Notes: a model not told the origin generated them from the sequence alone. A DNA stretch of 64,000 nt from Pseudomonas sp. LFM046 (GCF_000949385.2 NZ_JYKO02000001.1:1388620-1452619), one strand, 5' to 3'; shown: positions 1 through 8,316, numbered from the stretch's first letter. Numbers and translations: made by a program.

Positions 1-106
1 GACTCTTTCCGCGCGGCGCCTGTAATTATTCTGGCGTTTTTTAGCTGAAAAACATGAAATATTGCCTCTAGTGGCGATCAGGGTGACGTTCAATTGCCGC
101 GTGGCG

Positions 107-173
107 TTGGTCGCCCTACCGCTAAAGTGCTAATATTTTGGCTGTTCTTATTGAAAAGCGATGGAATATTAGC
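107..173 (+). promoter_or_regulatory. hipBA promoter with 9-bp inverted-repeat operator
   Basis: A possible sigma70 promoter has TTGGTC at 107-112 and TAATAT at 131-136, with an 18-bp spacer. The -10 box lies in the left arm of a perfect 9-bp inverted repeat, GCTAATATT (129-137) and AATATTAGC (165-173). The right arm ends three bases before the ATG at 177. HipB-type antitoxins repress their own operon by binding such repeats, so this is the likely operator. Nothing recognisable lies in 1-106. Confidence 0.5.
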
Positions 174-176
174 GCC

Positions 177-719
177 ATGGCCAAGAAGACAGCCCCTCTC
201 TTGCCGTCGACCAACAAGCTCCTCATCGAATTCGGTGAGCGGCTCAAGCTAGCGCGTCTGCGCCGCAAGCTGACGGCCAAACAGGTTGCCGAGCGCGCGG
301 GGATGTCCCCCATGACCCTGCGTTCGCTGGAAGCGGGCGGATCAGGCGTCACGATGGGTGCTTACCTGTCTGTCATGCAGGTTCTTGGCCTGGCCGGCGA
401 CCTGGCGAAGCTCGCCGATGCGGATGAACTTGGCCGCCAGCTCCAGGACGCGCGTTTGATCGGGAACGACGCTGTACACAGCCGCCGCGCCGCGCCCACG
501 AAAGCAGCTCGCAATGCGCCCCCAGTAGCGCGAGCACCCCACAAACCCTCTTCGATCACGAAAAAGAATGCGGAGACGAAGGCCAACAAGCCGGCGCCTG
601 AAGGCGCCGGGAAAGAGGTCGCTGCCAGCGCTGAGGCGCCCATAGACGTCGCGACGAGCACGGATGCTCTGACGTCATTGCTTCGCAAGCCGAAACGCAA
701 AGGGAACGTAGAGTCATGA
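177..719 (+). CDS. HipB-like XRE-family antitoxin
   Basis: This 180-residue protein has a Cro/C1-type helix-turn-helix at about residues 20-75 (core [20 protein letters not shown]). A low-complexity Ala/Lys/Pro tail follows from about residue 95, much longer than in classical HipB (about 90 residues). I chose the ATG at 177 because an upstream TTG at 138 lies inside the putative operator. The last bases overlap the next gene by ATGA, so the two are translationally coupled. The expected role is to bind the operator and neutralise the HipA kinase encoded downstream. HipB identity rests on the fold and the partner gene. Confidence 0.8.
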   Translation: MAKKTAPLLPSTNKLLIEFGERLKLARLRRKLTAKQVAERAGMSPMTLRSLEAGGSGVTMGAYLSVMQVLGLAGDLAKLADADELGRQLQDARLIGNDAVHSRRAAPTKAARNAPPVARAPHKPSSITKKNAETKANKPAPEGAGKEVAASAEAPIDVATSTDALTSLLRKPKRKGNVES

Positions 720-1984
720 GCCTGATTGCCGTGTATGCGGACTGGGACGGACTGCCTGGGCCCAGACGACTTGGCTTCCTGCACAGCCGCAGGACCAGAG
801 CAACCGAGCGGTTCGAGTTCGAATACGACACTGCAGCGCTTGCCGACCCTCACCTTGCCGGATTGCAGTTGGACCCGAGCCTTCAGCCCTTCGGCGGACC
901 GCAATATCCCGCCCCGCCCAGAGACAAGTTCGGGGTCTTCGATGACTCGAGCCCAGATCGTTGGGGGCGCCTGCTGATGGATCGCAGGTTCGAGCGTGAC
1001 CAGCGGGCAGGGCTGTTGCCTGCGGAGGCGCGTCTCTACGAATCGGACTACCTGCTGGGTGTGCATGACCTGTATCGCGTGGGCGCGCTGCGGTTCCGGA
1101 TCGAAGACGAGGGCGATTTCCTTGATGACCGGATCAACGTCGCGGCCCCGCCTTTCACTGAGATTCGTGCCCTGGAGCAGGCCAGCCGCGCGCTTGAGCA
1201 GGATCCCGACAACATCGCTGCAGAGGGGCAGGACTGGTTGCGCATGCTCATCGCGCCGGGTGGATCGCTCGGCGGCGCCAGGCCCAAGGCGAGCGTCGCG
1301 GACGATGCGGGGCACCTGTACATCGCCAAGTTCCCAAGCACACGGGATACCTATGATGTCGGTGGCTGGGAGATGGTGGTCAATGCCTTGGCCAGCGGTT
1401 GCGGCCTGGATGTCGCGCCAGCGCAGGCTCGGAAGTTCGCCAGCGATCATCACTGCTTCATGGTGCGCCGCTTCGACCGCACCGATGCAGGCCGCCGGCT
1501 GCACTTTGCTTCGGCGATGACCCTGACCGGGCACAGCGATGGCGACGATGCCTCGACCGGGGTGAGCTACCTGGAGCTCGCAGAAGTACTCATGAACCAG
1601 GGCTCGCAGCCTAATAAGGACCTGCGAGAACTATGGTCGCGAATCGTCTTCAACATCCTCGTCTCCAACACGGACGATCACCTGCGCAATCACGGCTTCA
1701 TCCTGATGCCCGGCAATGGCTGGAAGCTCTCGCCGGCCTACGACATGAACCCTGTTTCCCATGCCGACGGGCTGAAGCTCAATATCACTGATGCGGACAA
1801 CGCCCTCGACCTTGAACTGGCCCGCGAAGTTGCTGGGTATTTCCGCGTGAACCTACGCGAGGCGGACGAGATCATCGAGGAGTTTCGAGAAATCGTCGGT
1901 CAATGGCGGACGCTGGCCGGAGGTGTGGGCCTGTCCGCGCGGGAGCAGGATCGAATGGCGGATGCCTTCCGGCTTGCCGAGTGA
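716..1984 (+). CDS. HipA-family serine/threonine kinase toxin
   Basis: This 422-residue protein has the HipA kinase motifs in order: a Gly-rich loop [10 protein letters not shown] at 182-191, the likely ATP lysine K205 in YIAKFPS, the catalytic loop NTDDHLRNH at about 318-326, and YDMNP at 342-346 in the metal-binding position. E. coli HipA phosphorylates glutamyl-tRNA synthetase and causes growth arrest and persistence; the target here is unknown. All key residues appear intact, so an active kinase is expected. The stop codon (1982-1984) directly abuts a foreign duplicated segment starting at 1985, which suggests the toxin-antitoxin pair is an inserted module. Confidence 0.88.
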   Translation: MSLIAVYADWDGLPGPRRLGFLHSRRTRATERFEFEYDTAALADPHLAGLQLDPSLQPFGGPQYPAPPRDKFGVFDDSSPDRWGRLLMDRRFERDQRAGLLPAEARLYESDYLLGVHDLYRVGALRFRIEDEGDFLDDRINVAAPPFTEIRALEQASRALEQDPDNIAAEGQDWLRMLIAPGGSLGGARPKASVADDAGHLYIAKFPSTRDTYDVGGWEMVVNALASGCGLDVAPAQARKFASDHHCFMVRRFDRTDAGRRLHFASAMTLTGHSDGDDASTGVSYLELAEVLMNQGSQPNKDLRELWSRIVFNILVSNTDDHLRNHGFILMPGNGWKLSPAYDMNPVSHADGLKLNITDADNALDLELAREVAGYFRVNLREADEIIEEFREIVGQWRTLAGGVGLSAREQDRMADAFRLAE

Positions 1985-2224
1985 GATCCGTTGGTGGTGG
2001 CGCAGGTGCTCCAGCCAGGACTCATCGACGAAGAGTTCCAGCCAATGACGCGGGTTCTCGCTGTCCTGCACCAGTTTCCAGGAGATCGCCCCGTTGCGCT
2101 TGCGCATGCCGCGTACGTCCCTCATTGCATCCTGGAAGGCTGCCGCGTTTTCCGGATCGGCGTCGTATTCCAGGGTGACCAGCACCGGGCCGCGTTCCTG
2201 ATCCTCACCTTCGACCAGGGTCGG
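1985..2224 (-). pseudogene. Fragment of an MFS-ABM transporter gene (ABM domain only)
   Basis: These 240 bp match 12738-12977, part of the intact MFS-ABM gene in this window. I counted 13 mismatches by eye, about 95% identity with no gaps. The reading frame on the minus strand is open and encodes most of the antibiotic-biosynthesis-monooxygenase (ABM) domain. The transmembrane part and the last 31 residues are missing, and the frame runs antisense into hipA. This is a relic of a paralogous gene cut by the hipBA insertion or by recombination. A GTG at 2183-2185 could in principle start a short ABM peptide, but no ribosome binding site is evident. Confidence 0.8.
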
Positions 2225-2564
2225 TCTCAGTCATCCGTTGAAGTGACTTGTTGTGTCCAGAACCTCGGTCAAAACCGCGTAATTGGTGAGAAAGATCGCC
2301 TGGGCTTAGATTTTTTATTCACTAGGGTTATTTGCTAAGCGTTTGATCGCATATCCATTTCGCCGGTTTCGGCGCCATGGCCGAGGGGCTGATCGCTATG
2401 GCAGCCAGTCCTTCGTTATCGCATCGAATCCGTTTGCGGCACGCGAAAAATCAGTGGCCCGGCGTCGTTCGCCGACGCTGGCTCGTCATCTTGTCCGGCA
2501 TCCGGGCGTTCCTAGAATGGCCGCCATTCCGTTTACCCATTCCATCCTTTGAGGGAGCGCCACC
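2225..2564. other. Intergenic region upstream of the methionine-rich gene
   Basis: This 340-bp stretch has no convincing gene. It holds a weak promoter candidate, TTGTCC (2491-2496) and TAGAAT (2513-2518) with a 16-bp spacer, about 50 bp before the next start codon. A Shine-Dalgarno-like GAGGGAG lies at 2551-2557. Base composition is lower in GC around 2300-2340 than in the flanking genes. Confidence 0.4.
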
Positions 2565-3062
2565 ATGATGAATGCCATGCAGATGCCGATGAACGCCAAC
2601 ACCATGATGCCGATGATGGGCATGCCCATGATGATGGCCACCATGCAGTGTGAAATGCAGGCCGACGGCATGCTGTGCAAGATGATGCCGGCGATGGGCA
2701 TGGACATGGCGATGTTCCGCAACAGCGCCGAGATGATGGCGATGATGTTGAACTGCGGCATGCCGATGATGATGCACTGCGGCAACATGTCGATGATGGG
2801 CATGTCCCAGTCCGGCATGGCCATGATGCCGATGATGAACATGATGCCGATGATGGGAATGGGCATGCCCATGCCGTCCATGAAGTGCGTGATGGAGTGC
2901 TCCATGGAGGGCGGTCCCCTGATGTGCAGGATGATGCCGATGCAGGGCATGAACATGGAGATGTTCAAGAGCTGCTGCGCCCTGATGATGAAGATGATGG
3001 AGTGCGGCATGCCGATGATGATGAGCTGCAACGGCATGCCGGTGATGTGCTGCACCTGCTGA
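2565..3062 (+). CDS. Methionine/cysteine-rich duplicated protein, unknown function
   Basis: This 165-residue protein contains 66 Met (40%) and 14 Cys, with few hydrophobic residues other than Met and no signal peptide or membrane anchor. It consists of two halves with an 83-residue period. Residues 29-75 align without gaps to 112-158, with 22 of 47 identical, including C29/C112, C38/C121, F51/F134, C64/C147 and C72/C155. The duplication and a good ribosome site (GAGGGAG, 2551-2557) argue that it is a real protein rather than an ATG-repeat artefact. Met and Cys clusters bind soft metals such as Cu(I) or Ag(I), so a cytoplasmic metal-buffering role is my inference. Scavenging of oxidants by Met is an alternative. 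A strong terminator follows directly, so it is probably monocistronic. I do not recognise a named family. Confidence 0.82.
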   Translation: MMNAMQMPMNANTMMPMMGMPMMMATMQCEMQADGMLCKMMPAMGMDMAMFRNSAEMMAMMLNCGMPMMMHCGNMSMMGMSQSGMAMMPMMNMMPMMGMGMPMPSMKCVMECSMEGGPLMCRMMPMQGMNMEMFKSCCALMMKMMECGMPMMMSCNGMPVMCCTC

Positions 3063-3075
3063 TCGGCAGGATACG

Positions 3076-3111
3076 AAAAAGCCTGGCTGGGGAACCCGCC
3101 GGGCTTTTTTT
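3076..3111 (+). terminator. Rho-independent terminator of the Met-rich gene
   Basis: The stem AAAAAGCCTGGC/GCCGGGCTTTTT contains one G-T pair and is followed by a T-run. It starts 13 bases after the stop codon. Confidence 0.85.
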
Positions 3112-3135
3112 GTGCCTCAGCTCCGGGGAACCTTT

Positions 3136-3287
3136 GGTGGAAATCGCTTCGCTATTTTCACCCTACGGCTCTGCCACTCGGGCGCCGCAGGGGGCAGCTT
3201 CGCCGCCCTTGGCGAATGAATTCGCCCCTACAAGGAGACGCCCCCACCCTCCAGCCCCGTAGGGTGGACAGCGCTTTTCTATCCACC
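3136..3287. repeat. Cluster of intergenic palindromic repeats
   Basis: Three palindrome types lie side by side: an imperfect hairpin at 3136-3166 (GGTGGAAAT...ATTTTCACC), a half copy of the REPIN-like element at 3206-3234 (CTTGGCGAATGAATTCGCCC), and a GTAGGGTGGA...TCCACC hairpin at 3259-3287. The REPIN-like motif recurs at 26041, 42478 and 43966. Confidence 0.6.
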
Positions 3288-3307
3288 AGTCGGGTAGACG
3301 TGCCGAC

Positions 3308-3937
3308 TCAATCGAGGCGCTCGGCATAGGTGGTGACCAGGTAGGCCACCGCTTCGCTGTCCGAGGGGTTGCGGTAGGTATGGGGCTGGTCGGCGTAGAA
3401 GAGGATCGAATCGCCGGTGGCGAGCAGGAAGCGCTCGTCGTTGACGCTGATCTCCAGCACACCTTGGGCCACCACCAGGTTCTCCTGGGTGCCAGGGGCG
3501 TGAGCGGGGGAATCCTCGCTGGCCAGTGCCGCCAGGCGCAGCTCGTAAAACTCCACCTGGCGCGAACAATCGAAGGGGAACAGCGCGCGGCTGACGAAGC
3601 TGCCGTCGCGGCTCACCAGGCGTTTGCTCTGGCGCGCCGGCAGCACCGCGACACCGTCGAAGGCACGGTCGTCAAGGAAGGCCGCCACCGAGACCTTCAG
3701 GCCCTGGGCGATCTTGCACAGCACCTTGATGGAGGGAACGCTTCGCCCCGACTCGATCTGCGCCAGCATGGCCCGGCTCACGCCGGATACGCGCGACAGG
3801 CCATCCAGGGAGAGATTTCGTTTGCTGCGCAGGCGCAGCAGGTTGCTGGCGACTCGTTTGCCAATGGGGTCGTCCACGGGGCTTGGCGCCGCGATCAACA
3901 CCTGGTCATGGGCGCCGGCAAGAAAGGACTGCCCCAT
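3308..3937 (-). CDS. XRE-family regulator with C-terminal cupin domain
   Basis: This 209-residue protein has a helix-turn-helix at about residues 28-82 (LSLDGLSRVSGVSRAMLAQIESG) and a cupin_2 domain at about 135-205 (TQENLVVAQG, DSILFYADQPHTYRNP). Members of this class use the cupin to sense a small ligand and usually regulate an adjacent uptake or catabolic operon. It is divergent from the nine-gene dioxygenase/ABC operon at 4465-12484, which it probably controls. It starts four bases after the stop of the small gene at 3942-4103 and has only a weak ribosome site of its own, so translational coupling is likely. Confidence 0.85.
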   Translation of the reverse strand: MGQSFLAGAHDQVLIAAPSPVDDPIGKRVASNLLRLRSKRNLSLDGLSRVSGVSRAMLAQIESGRSVPSIKVLCKIAQGLKVSVAAFLDDRAFDGVAVLPARQSKRLVSRDGSFVSRALFPFDCSRQVEFYELRLAALASEDSPAHAPGTQENLVVAQGVLEISVNDERFLLATGDSILFYADQPHTYRNPSDSEAVAYLVTTYAERLD

Positions 3938-3941
3938 GGTT

Positions 3942-4103
3942 TCACGCCTCTCGAATGCCGCCGTCCCGTCGCTGCTGCAGAATCTGGCATGCCCCGTATC
4001 CCGCGCGCGAGGCGTACATCAGCCACATCAGCTCGGCAATGCGGCGGGCCTGGCGGCGCGTGCGATAGCGGGCGATGTCGATGACGTTGTCGGCGCGGTC
4101 CAT
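3942..4103 (-). CDS. Small 53-residue basic protein, unknown function
   Basis: An ATG at 4103 follows a clear AAAGGAGC ribosome site. It opens a 53-codon frame starting MDRADNVIDIARYRTRRQA and ending RRDGGIREA, with the stop at 3942-3944. The N-terminal half is an Arg-rich amphipathic stretch, followed by a short hydrophobic patch (AELMWLMYA). The stop is four bases before the start of the XRE-cupin regulator, so the two form a small operon. I do not recognise a family. It could be a leader peptide that couples regulator translation, or a small partner of the regulator. Confidence 0.6.
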   Translation of the reverse strand: MDRADNVIDIARYRTRRQARRIAELMWLMYASRAGYGACQILQQRRDGGIREA

Positions 4104-4464
4104 TTGCGTTGCTCCTTTGGAGTCATGGGGTACGGGGCTAGCCTAGTCGCTCCGCCTTAGAACAATAAATACTGAATTAGAATTTGTTTATTCCATATTG
4201 TGTTGACTGGTGATTGAGGCTTCCTAGGATCGAGGTGGCTCTAGGACGCGCGATAGCGGGTGGTGGAATGAGAGGTGGCGGAGAGAAGTGGTCGCCATAT
4301 GTTTATTCCCAAACGATATTTAAATTAATTTTCTTATTTCGATACTGTTTCTCCATGCGTACCTGCCGACCAATCGGCGCGCCGCTCGATGAACCTTTGC
4401 GGACACCCCGCGGTTCTTGATCGATGCGCGCCATGAACGCGCAGTTAATGCATGGAGAGTCGCC
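4104..4464. promoter_or_regulatory. Divergent promoter region between XRE-cupin and the TauD operon
   Basis: This 361-bp, AT-rich region separates the two divergent units. The rightward candidate promoter is TTGACT (4203-4208) and TAGGAT (4225-4230) with a 16-bp spacer. The motif GTTTATTCC occurs twice in direct orientation, at 4186-4194 and 4301-4309, and is a possible operator for the XRE-cupin protein. A very AT-rich block lies at 4300-4352. No gene is evident. Confidence 0.45.
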
Positions 4465-5355
4465 ATGTCCGTGGCACAAAGCCTTTCTGCGGCAGAGCCG
4501 CAGTCGTTCGAGATTCGTCCCTTCGCCGGCGCCGCCCTGGGGGCCGAGGTGATCGGCCTGGACCTGTCCCGGCCCCTGGTCGAAGCGGATTTCGCCCGCA
4601 TCCACCGCGCCCATCTGGACCATCACGTGCTGGTGTTCCGCGACCAGCGCATCACCCCCGAACAACAGATCGCCTTCAGCCGCCGCTTCGGCCCCCTGCA
4701 GATCCATGTGCTCAAGCAGTTCCTGCTGGCAGGGCACCCCGAGGTCTTCATCATTTCCAACATTGTCGAGAACGGCCGTCCCGTCGGCCTGGGCGATGCC
4801 GGCAAGTTCTGGCACTCGGACCTGTCGTACAAGGAATTGCCGAGCCTGGGCTCCATGCTGCTCGCCCAGGAGCTGCCGGAGGAGGGCGGCGACACCCTGT
4901 TCGCCAACCAGCACCTGGCTTACGACACCCTGCCGGCGGCCCTGCGCCAGGCCATCGAAGGCAAGCGCGCGTCCCACTCCTACACGGCGCGCTACGCCGA
5001 CGAAGTGTTTGCGGGCATCCAGCGACCCCAGCTCACCGCAGCCCAGCTCGCCGAGGTCAAGGCGGTGGTCCACCCGGTGGTGCGCACGCACCCGGAAACG
5101 CGCCGCAAGGGGCTGTTCGTCAACGAGAACTTCACCACCCACATCCTCGATATCCCCGAGGACGAAAGCCGGCAGATCCTCGCCGAGTTGTTCGCCCACA
5201 GCGCCCGCCCCGAATTTATCTACCGCCACCCGTGGCAGCCCCACGACCTGGTGTTCTGGGACAACCGCGCGCTGATCCACCTGGCCACCGGCTGCCCCAA
5301 CCACCTGCGCCGGCGCATGCACCGCACCACCATCCAGGGCGACGCCCCGTTCTGA
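4465..5355 (+). CDS. TauD/TfdA-family Fe(II)/2-oxoglutarate dioxygenase
   Basis: This 296-residue protein has the TauD/TfdA facial triad: H117 and D119 in WHSDLS, and distal H272 in ALIHLA. The 2-oxoglutarate-binding arginine R287 is in MHRTTIQGD. Members hydroxylate substrates such as taurine, alkylsulfonates or aryloxyacetates, often releasing sulfite. The true substrate is not determinable from sequence. I chose ATG 4465 over the upstream ATG at 4417 because GGAGAG precedes it. It is the first gene of the operon and lies immediately before a SsuA/TauA-type binding protein, which supports an organosulfonate or similar substrate. Confidence 0.85.
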   Translation: MSVAQSLSAAEPQSFEIRPFAGAALGAEVIGLDLSRPLVEADFARIHRAHLDHHVLVFRDQRITPEQQIAFSRRFGPLQIHVLKQFLLAGHPEVFIISNIVENGRPVGLGDAGKFWHSDLSYKELPSLGSMLLAQELPEEGGDTLFANQHLAYDTLPAALRQAIEGKRASHSYTARYADEVFAGIQRPQLTAAQLAEVKAVVHPVVRTHPETRRKGLFVNENFTTHILDIPEDESRQILAELFAHSARPEFIYRHPWQPHDLVFWDNRALIHLATGCPNHLRRRMHRTTIQGDAPF

Positions 5356-5398
5356 TCCGCTGAGCCTTTCTCGCGATCCCTTTTTCATGGAGCTTCAT

Positions 5399-6445
5399 AT
5401 GTCTCTAGGCAAACGCTTTCCTTTCATTCCGCGCTTTGGCCGACTGGCCGGCACCCTGGGCCTCGGTCTCAGCCTGTTGACGGCGGGGCTCGCGACGCCC
5501 TCCGTGGCCCAGGCCGAAGGCGAGATCCGCATCGCCGAACAGTTCGGCGTGGTCTACCTGTTGCTCAACGTGGTCCGCGACCAGCACCTGATCGAGAAGC
5601 ACGGCAAGGCCGAGGGCCTCGACATCAAGGTGGACTGGACCCAGCTGTCCGGCGGAGCCGCGGTGAACGATGCGCTGCTGGCCGGCTCCATCGACATTGC
5701 CGGCGCCGGCATCGGCCCCCTGCTGACCATCTGGGACCGCACCCACGGCCGGCAGAACGTCAAGGGTGTGGCATCCCTGGGCAACTTCCCCTACTACCTG
5801 GTGAGCAACAATCCCAAGGTCAAGACAATCGCCGACCTGAGCGACAAGGACCGCATCGCCGTGCCCGCCGTGGGCGTTTCCGTGCAGTCGCGCTTCCTCC
5901 AGTACGCCGCCGCCAAGCAGTGGGGCGACAAGGCGTACGACCGTCTGGACAAGTACACCGTGGCCCTGCCGCACCCCGACGCCACTGCCGCGTTGAAGGC
6001 CGGCGGCACCGAGCTGACCGGGCACTTCTCCAACCCGCCGTTCCAGAACCAGGCCCTGGAGAACCCTGACGTGCACGTGGTGCTCGACACCTACGAACTG
6101 CTCGGCCCGAACTCGCCCACCGTGCTCTACACCACCGAGAAGTTTCGCCAGGACAACCCGAAGACCTACAAGGCCTTCGTCGCCGCGCTGGCCGAGGCCG
6201 CCGACTTCGCCCAGAAGGACAAGGGCGCGGCCGCCGACACCTATATCCGCGTGACAGGCGCCAAGGTCAGCCGCGAGGACCTGCTGAAGGTGATCGGCAA
6301 CGAGCAGATCCAGTTCAGCGTGAACCCCACCAACACCTACCCGCTGGCGGATTTCCTGCACCGCGTCGGCGCCATCAAGAACAAACCGGCTTCCTGGCAG
6401 GACTACTTCTTCCAGGACGAAGCGCACCCGCTGCAAGGAAGCTGA
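5399..6445 (+). CDS. ABC transporter periplasmic substrate-binding protein (SsuA/TauA type)
   Basis: This protein of about 348 residues has a signal peptide (hydrophobic core GTLGLGLSLLTAGLA, probable cleavage after VAQA) and the NMT1/SsuA-like binding fold. It contains typical motifs such as GGAAVNDALLAGSIDIAGAG and GVSVQSRFLQYAA. Proteins of this class capture sulfonates, nitrate, taurine or thiamine precursors in the periplasm. The start at 5399 is chosen because TGGAGCTT lies just upstream. It is followed at 6450 and 7321 by its ATPase and permease. Confidence 0.85.
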   Translation: MSLGKRFPFIPRFGRLAGTLGLGLSLLTAGLATPSVAQAEGEIRIAEQFGVVYLLLNVVRDQHLIEKHGKAEGLDIKVDWTQLSGGAAVNDALLAGSIDIAGAGIGPLLTIWDRTHGRQNVKGVASLGNFPYYLVSNNPKVKTIADLSDKDRIAVPAVGVSVQSRFLQYAAAKQWGDKAYDRLDKYTVALPHPDATAALKAGGTELTGHFSNPPFQNQALENPDVHVVLDTYELLGPNSPTVLYTTEKFRQDNPKTYKAFVAALAEAADFAQKDKGAAADTYIRVTGAKVSREDLLKVIGNEQIQFSVNPTNTYPLADFLHRVGAIKNKPASWQDYFFQDEAHPLQGS

Positions 6446-6449
6446 TGAG

Positions 6450-7307
6450 ATGAATGCCCCGCTGCAAGGCCGCACGGCCAGCACGCTCACGCACCTGCAG
6501 CCGTTGCTGCAGGTGGAGTCGGTGAACCTCGAATACCGCACGCCGCAACGGGTGGTGCGGGCAACCCATGGCGTGAGTTTCGAAGTGGACCCGGCGGATC
6601 GCTTCGTCCTGCTCGGGCCTTCGGGCTGCGGCAAGTCGACCCTGCTCAAGGCGGTGGCTGGCTTCATCGCCCCGCGTGCCGGGCGCATCCGCCTGGACGG
6701 CGCACTGGTCCGCGAACCCGGCCCCGACCGCATCGTGGTGTTCCAGGAATTCGACCAGCTGCCGCCCTGGAAGACGGTGAAGGAGAACGTCATGTTCCCG
6801 CTGCTGGCCTCGCGCACCGCCAGACGCCAGGAGGCCGAGGAGCGTGCGCTGCACTATCTGGAGAAGGTCGGCCTGGCCGGTTTCGCCGAGGCCTATCCGC
6901 ACACCCTGTCCGGCGGCATGAAGGCGCGGGTGGCCATCGCCCGGGCGCTGGCGATGCAGCCGAAGATCCTGCTGATGGACGAGCCCTTCGCCGCGCTGGA
7001 CGCCCTGACCCGGCGCAAGATGCAGGAGGAGCTGCTGCAACTCTGGGAGGAGGTGCGCTTCACCCTGCTGTTCGTCACCCACTCCATCGAGGAGGCGCTG
7101 GTCGTGGGCAACCGCATCCTGCTGCTGTCGCCCCATCCGGGGCGGGTGCGGGCGGAAATCAGCAGCGACCGGTTCGACCTGCACAGCCTGGGGGGCGTGG
7201 CGTTCCAGAACGCCGCCCAGCGTATCCACCGTTTGCTGTTCGACCAGGAGGACGGGGCTGCACCCGAGTCCGACCTGGGTTTCCAGGACATCCGCATCGC
7301 CTACTGA
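6450..7307 (+). CDS. ABC transporter ATPase (SsuB/TauB type)
   Basis: This 285-residue ATPase has Walker A (GPSGCGKST), Q-loop (VVFQEFDQLPPWK), signature LSGGMKARVAIARAL and Walker B (ILLMDEPFAALD), followed by the H-loop THSIEEAL. LSGGM is a common variant in the NitT/TauT family. The C-terminal extension after about residue 230 (HPGRVRAEI onward) is typical of this family. It begins four bases after the binding-protein gene and energises the permease encoded next. Confidence 0.9.
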   Translation: MNAPLQGRTASTLTHLQPLLQVESVNLEYRTPQRVVRATHGVSFEVDPADRFVLLGPSGCGKSTLLKAVAGFIAPRAGRIRLDGALVREPGPDRIVVFQEFDQLPPWKTVKENVMFPLLASRTARRQEAEERALHYLEKVGLAGFAEAYPHTLSGGMKARVAIARALAMQPKILLMDEPFAALDALTRRKMQEELLQLWEEVRFTLLFVTHSIEEALVVGNRILLLSPHPGRVRAEISSDRFDLHSLGGVAFQNAAQRIHRLLFDQEDGAAPESDLGFQDIRIAY

Positions 7308-7320
7308 CGAGAGAATCCCC

Positions 7321-8187
7321 ATGAGTGTTTCCGGCGTTCGCCGCGAGGAATATGAAATCACCCTTGCGCCTCTCGACAACCTGCCCCTGGAGCTTCCGCT
7401 TCCCCTGCACCAGCGCATCTGGCAACAGGGGTGGCTGCGCAAGCTGGTGATCCTGGCGCTGCTCGCCCTGGTCTGGGAACTGGTGGCGCGTTACCAGGCC
7501 AACGACTTGCTGCTGCCGGGTTTCCTGCAGACCATCCGCGCCTTCGCCGAGGGCCTGGCCAGTGGCGAGCTGCTGCAGAAGGTCGCGATTTCACTGGTTG
7601 TGCTGGTCAAGGGCTACCTGATCGGCATCGTCCTCGCGTTCCTGCTCACCACCCTGGCGGTGTCCACCCAACTGGGCCGCGACCTGCTGTCCAGCCTGAC
7701 CGCCATGTTCAACCCGCTGCCGGCCATAGCGCTGCTGCCGCTGGCGCTGCTCTGGTTCGGCCTGGGCGAGAACAGCCTGATCTTCGTGCTGGTGCACTCG
7801 GTGCTCTGGGCGCTGGCGCTGAATACCTACGCCGGCTTCCTCGGGGTTTCCGAAACCCTGCGCATGGCCGGGCGCAACTACGGCCTCAAGGGCCTGCGCT
7901 TCGTGCTGCACATCCTCATTCCGGCGGCGCTGCCGTCGATCCTCGCCGGCCTGAAAATCGGCTGGGCCTTCGCCTGGCGCACCCTGATCGCCGCCGAACT
8001 GGTGTTCGGCGCGACCAGCGGCAAGGGCGGCCTGGGCTGGTACATCTTCCAGAACCGCAACGAGCTCTACACCGACAAGGTGTTCGCCGGACTCATCGCG
8101 GTGATCCTGATCGGCCTGCTGATGGAGTACCTGGTGTTCGCCAGCCTGGAGCGGGTGACCGTCAAGCGCTGGGGGATGCAGCGGTGA
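7321..8187 (+). CDS. ABC transporter permease (SsuC/TauC type)
   Basis: This 288-residue inner-membrane permease has about six transmembrane helices and a BPD_transp_1 domain. The EAA-like loop is near AGRNYGLKGLRFVLHILIPAALPSILAGL. It forms the channel for the binding protein and ATPase encoded directly upstream, and the start is 13 bases after the ATPase stop. The soluble N-terminus of about 40 residues is as usual for this subfamily. Confidence 0.88.
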   Translation: MSVSGVRREEYEITLAPLDNLPLELPLPLHQRIWQQGWLRKLVILALLALVWELVARYQANDLLLPGFLQTIRAFAEGLASGELLQKVAISLVVLVKGYLIGIVLAFLLTTLAVSTQLGRDLLSSLTAMFNPLPAIALLPLALLWFGLGENSLIFVLVHSVLWALALNTYAGFLGVSETLRMAGRNYGLKGLRFVLHILIPAALPSILAGLKIGWAFAWRTLIAAELVFGATSGKGGLGWYIFQNRNELYTDKVFAGLIAVILIGLLMEYLVFASLERVTVKRWGMQR

Positions 8188-8232
8188 GTGAGCGTGTCGC
8201 AAGCGGTGGGTGGGCCGGGCGGCGTTCCGCTT

Positions 8233-8273
8233 CAGCCCACCAACTCCAATGGTGGGCTCAAGCCCGCCCTACG
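8233..8273. repeat. Intergenic palindromic repeat (AGCCCACC type)
   Basis: The arms AGCCCACCA and TGGTGGGCT form a hairpin, followed by CAAGCCCGCCCTACG. A related copy is at 55366-55386. It lies inside the operon, between the permease and the PLP-enzyme gene. Confidence 0.55.
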
Positions 8274-8316
8274 ATCCGTGCCGCGTTCCAAACCCTTTCC
8301 CTGCCTGGTGTTTCCC

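Noticed and set aside
138..176. TTG start giving a 13-residue longer HipB
   Set aside because: It would begin inside the operator repeat, and the ATG at 177 fits better.
2486..3055. Long minus-strand open frame rich in Ile/Met/His opposite the Met-rich gene
   Set aside because: It is the complement of repeated ATG/GATG triplets; it has no ribosome site, while the plus-strand frame has one plus a terminator and an internal duplication.
8188..8316. Upstream extension of the PLP enzyme
   Set aside because: Covers an intergenic palindromic repeat and does not match the family N-terminus.
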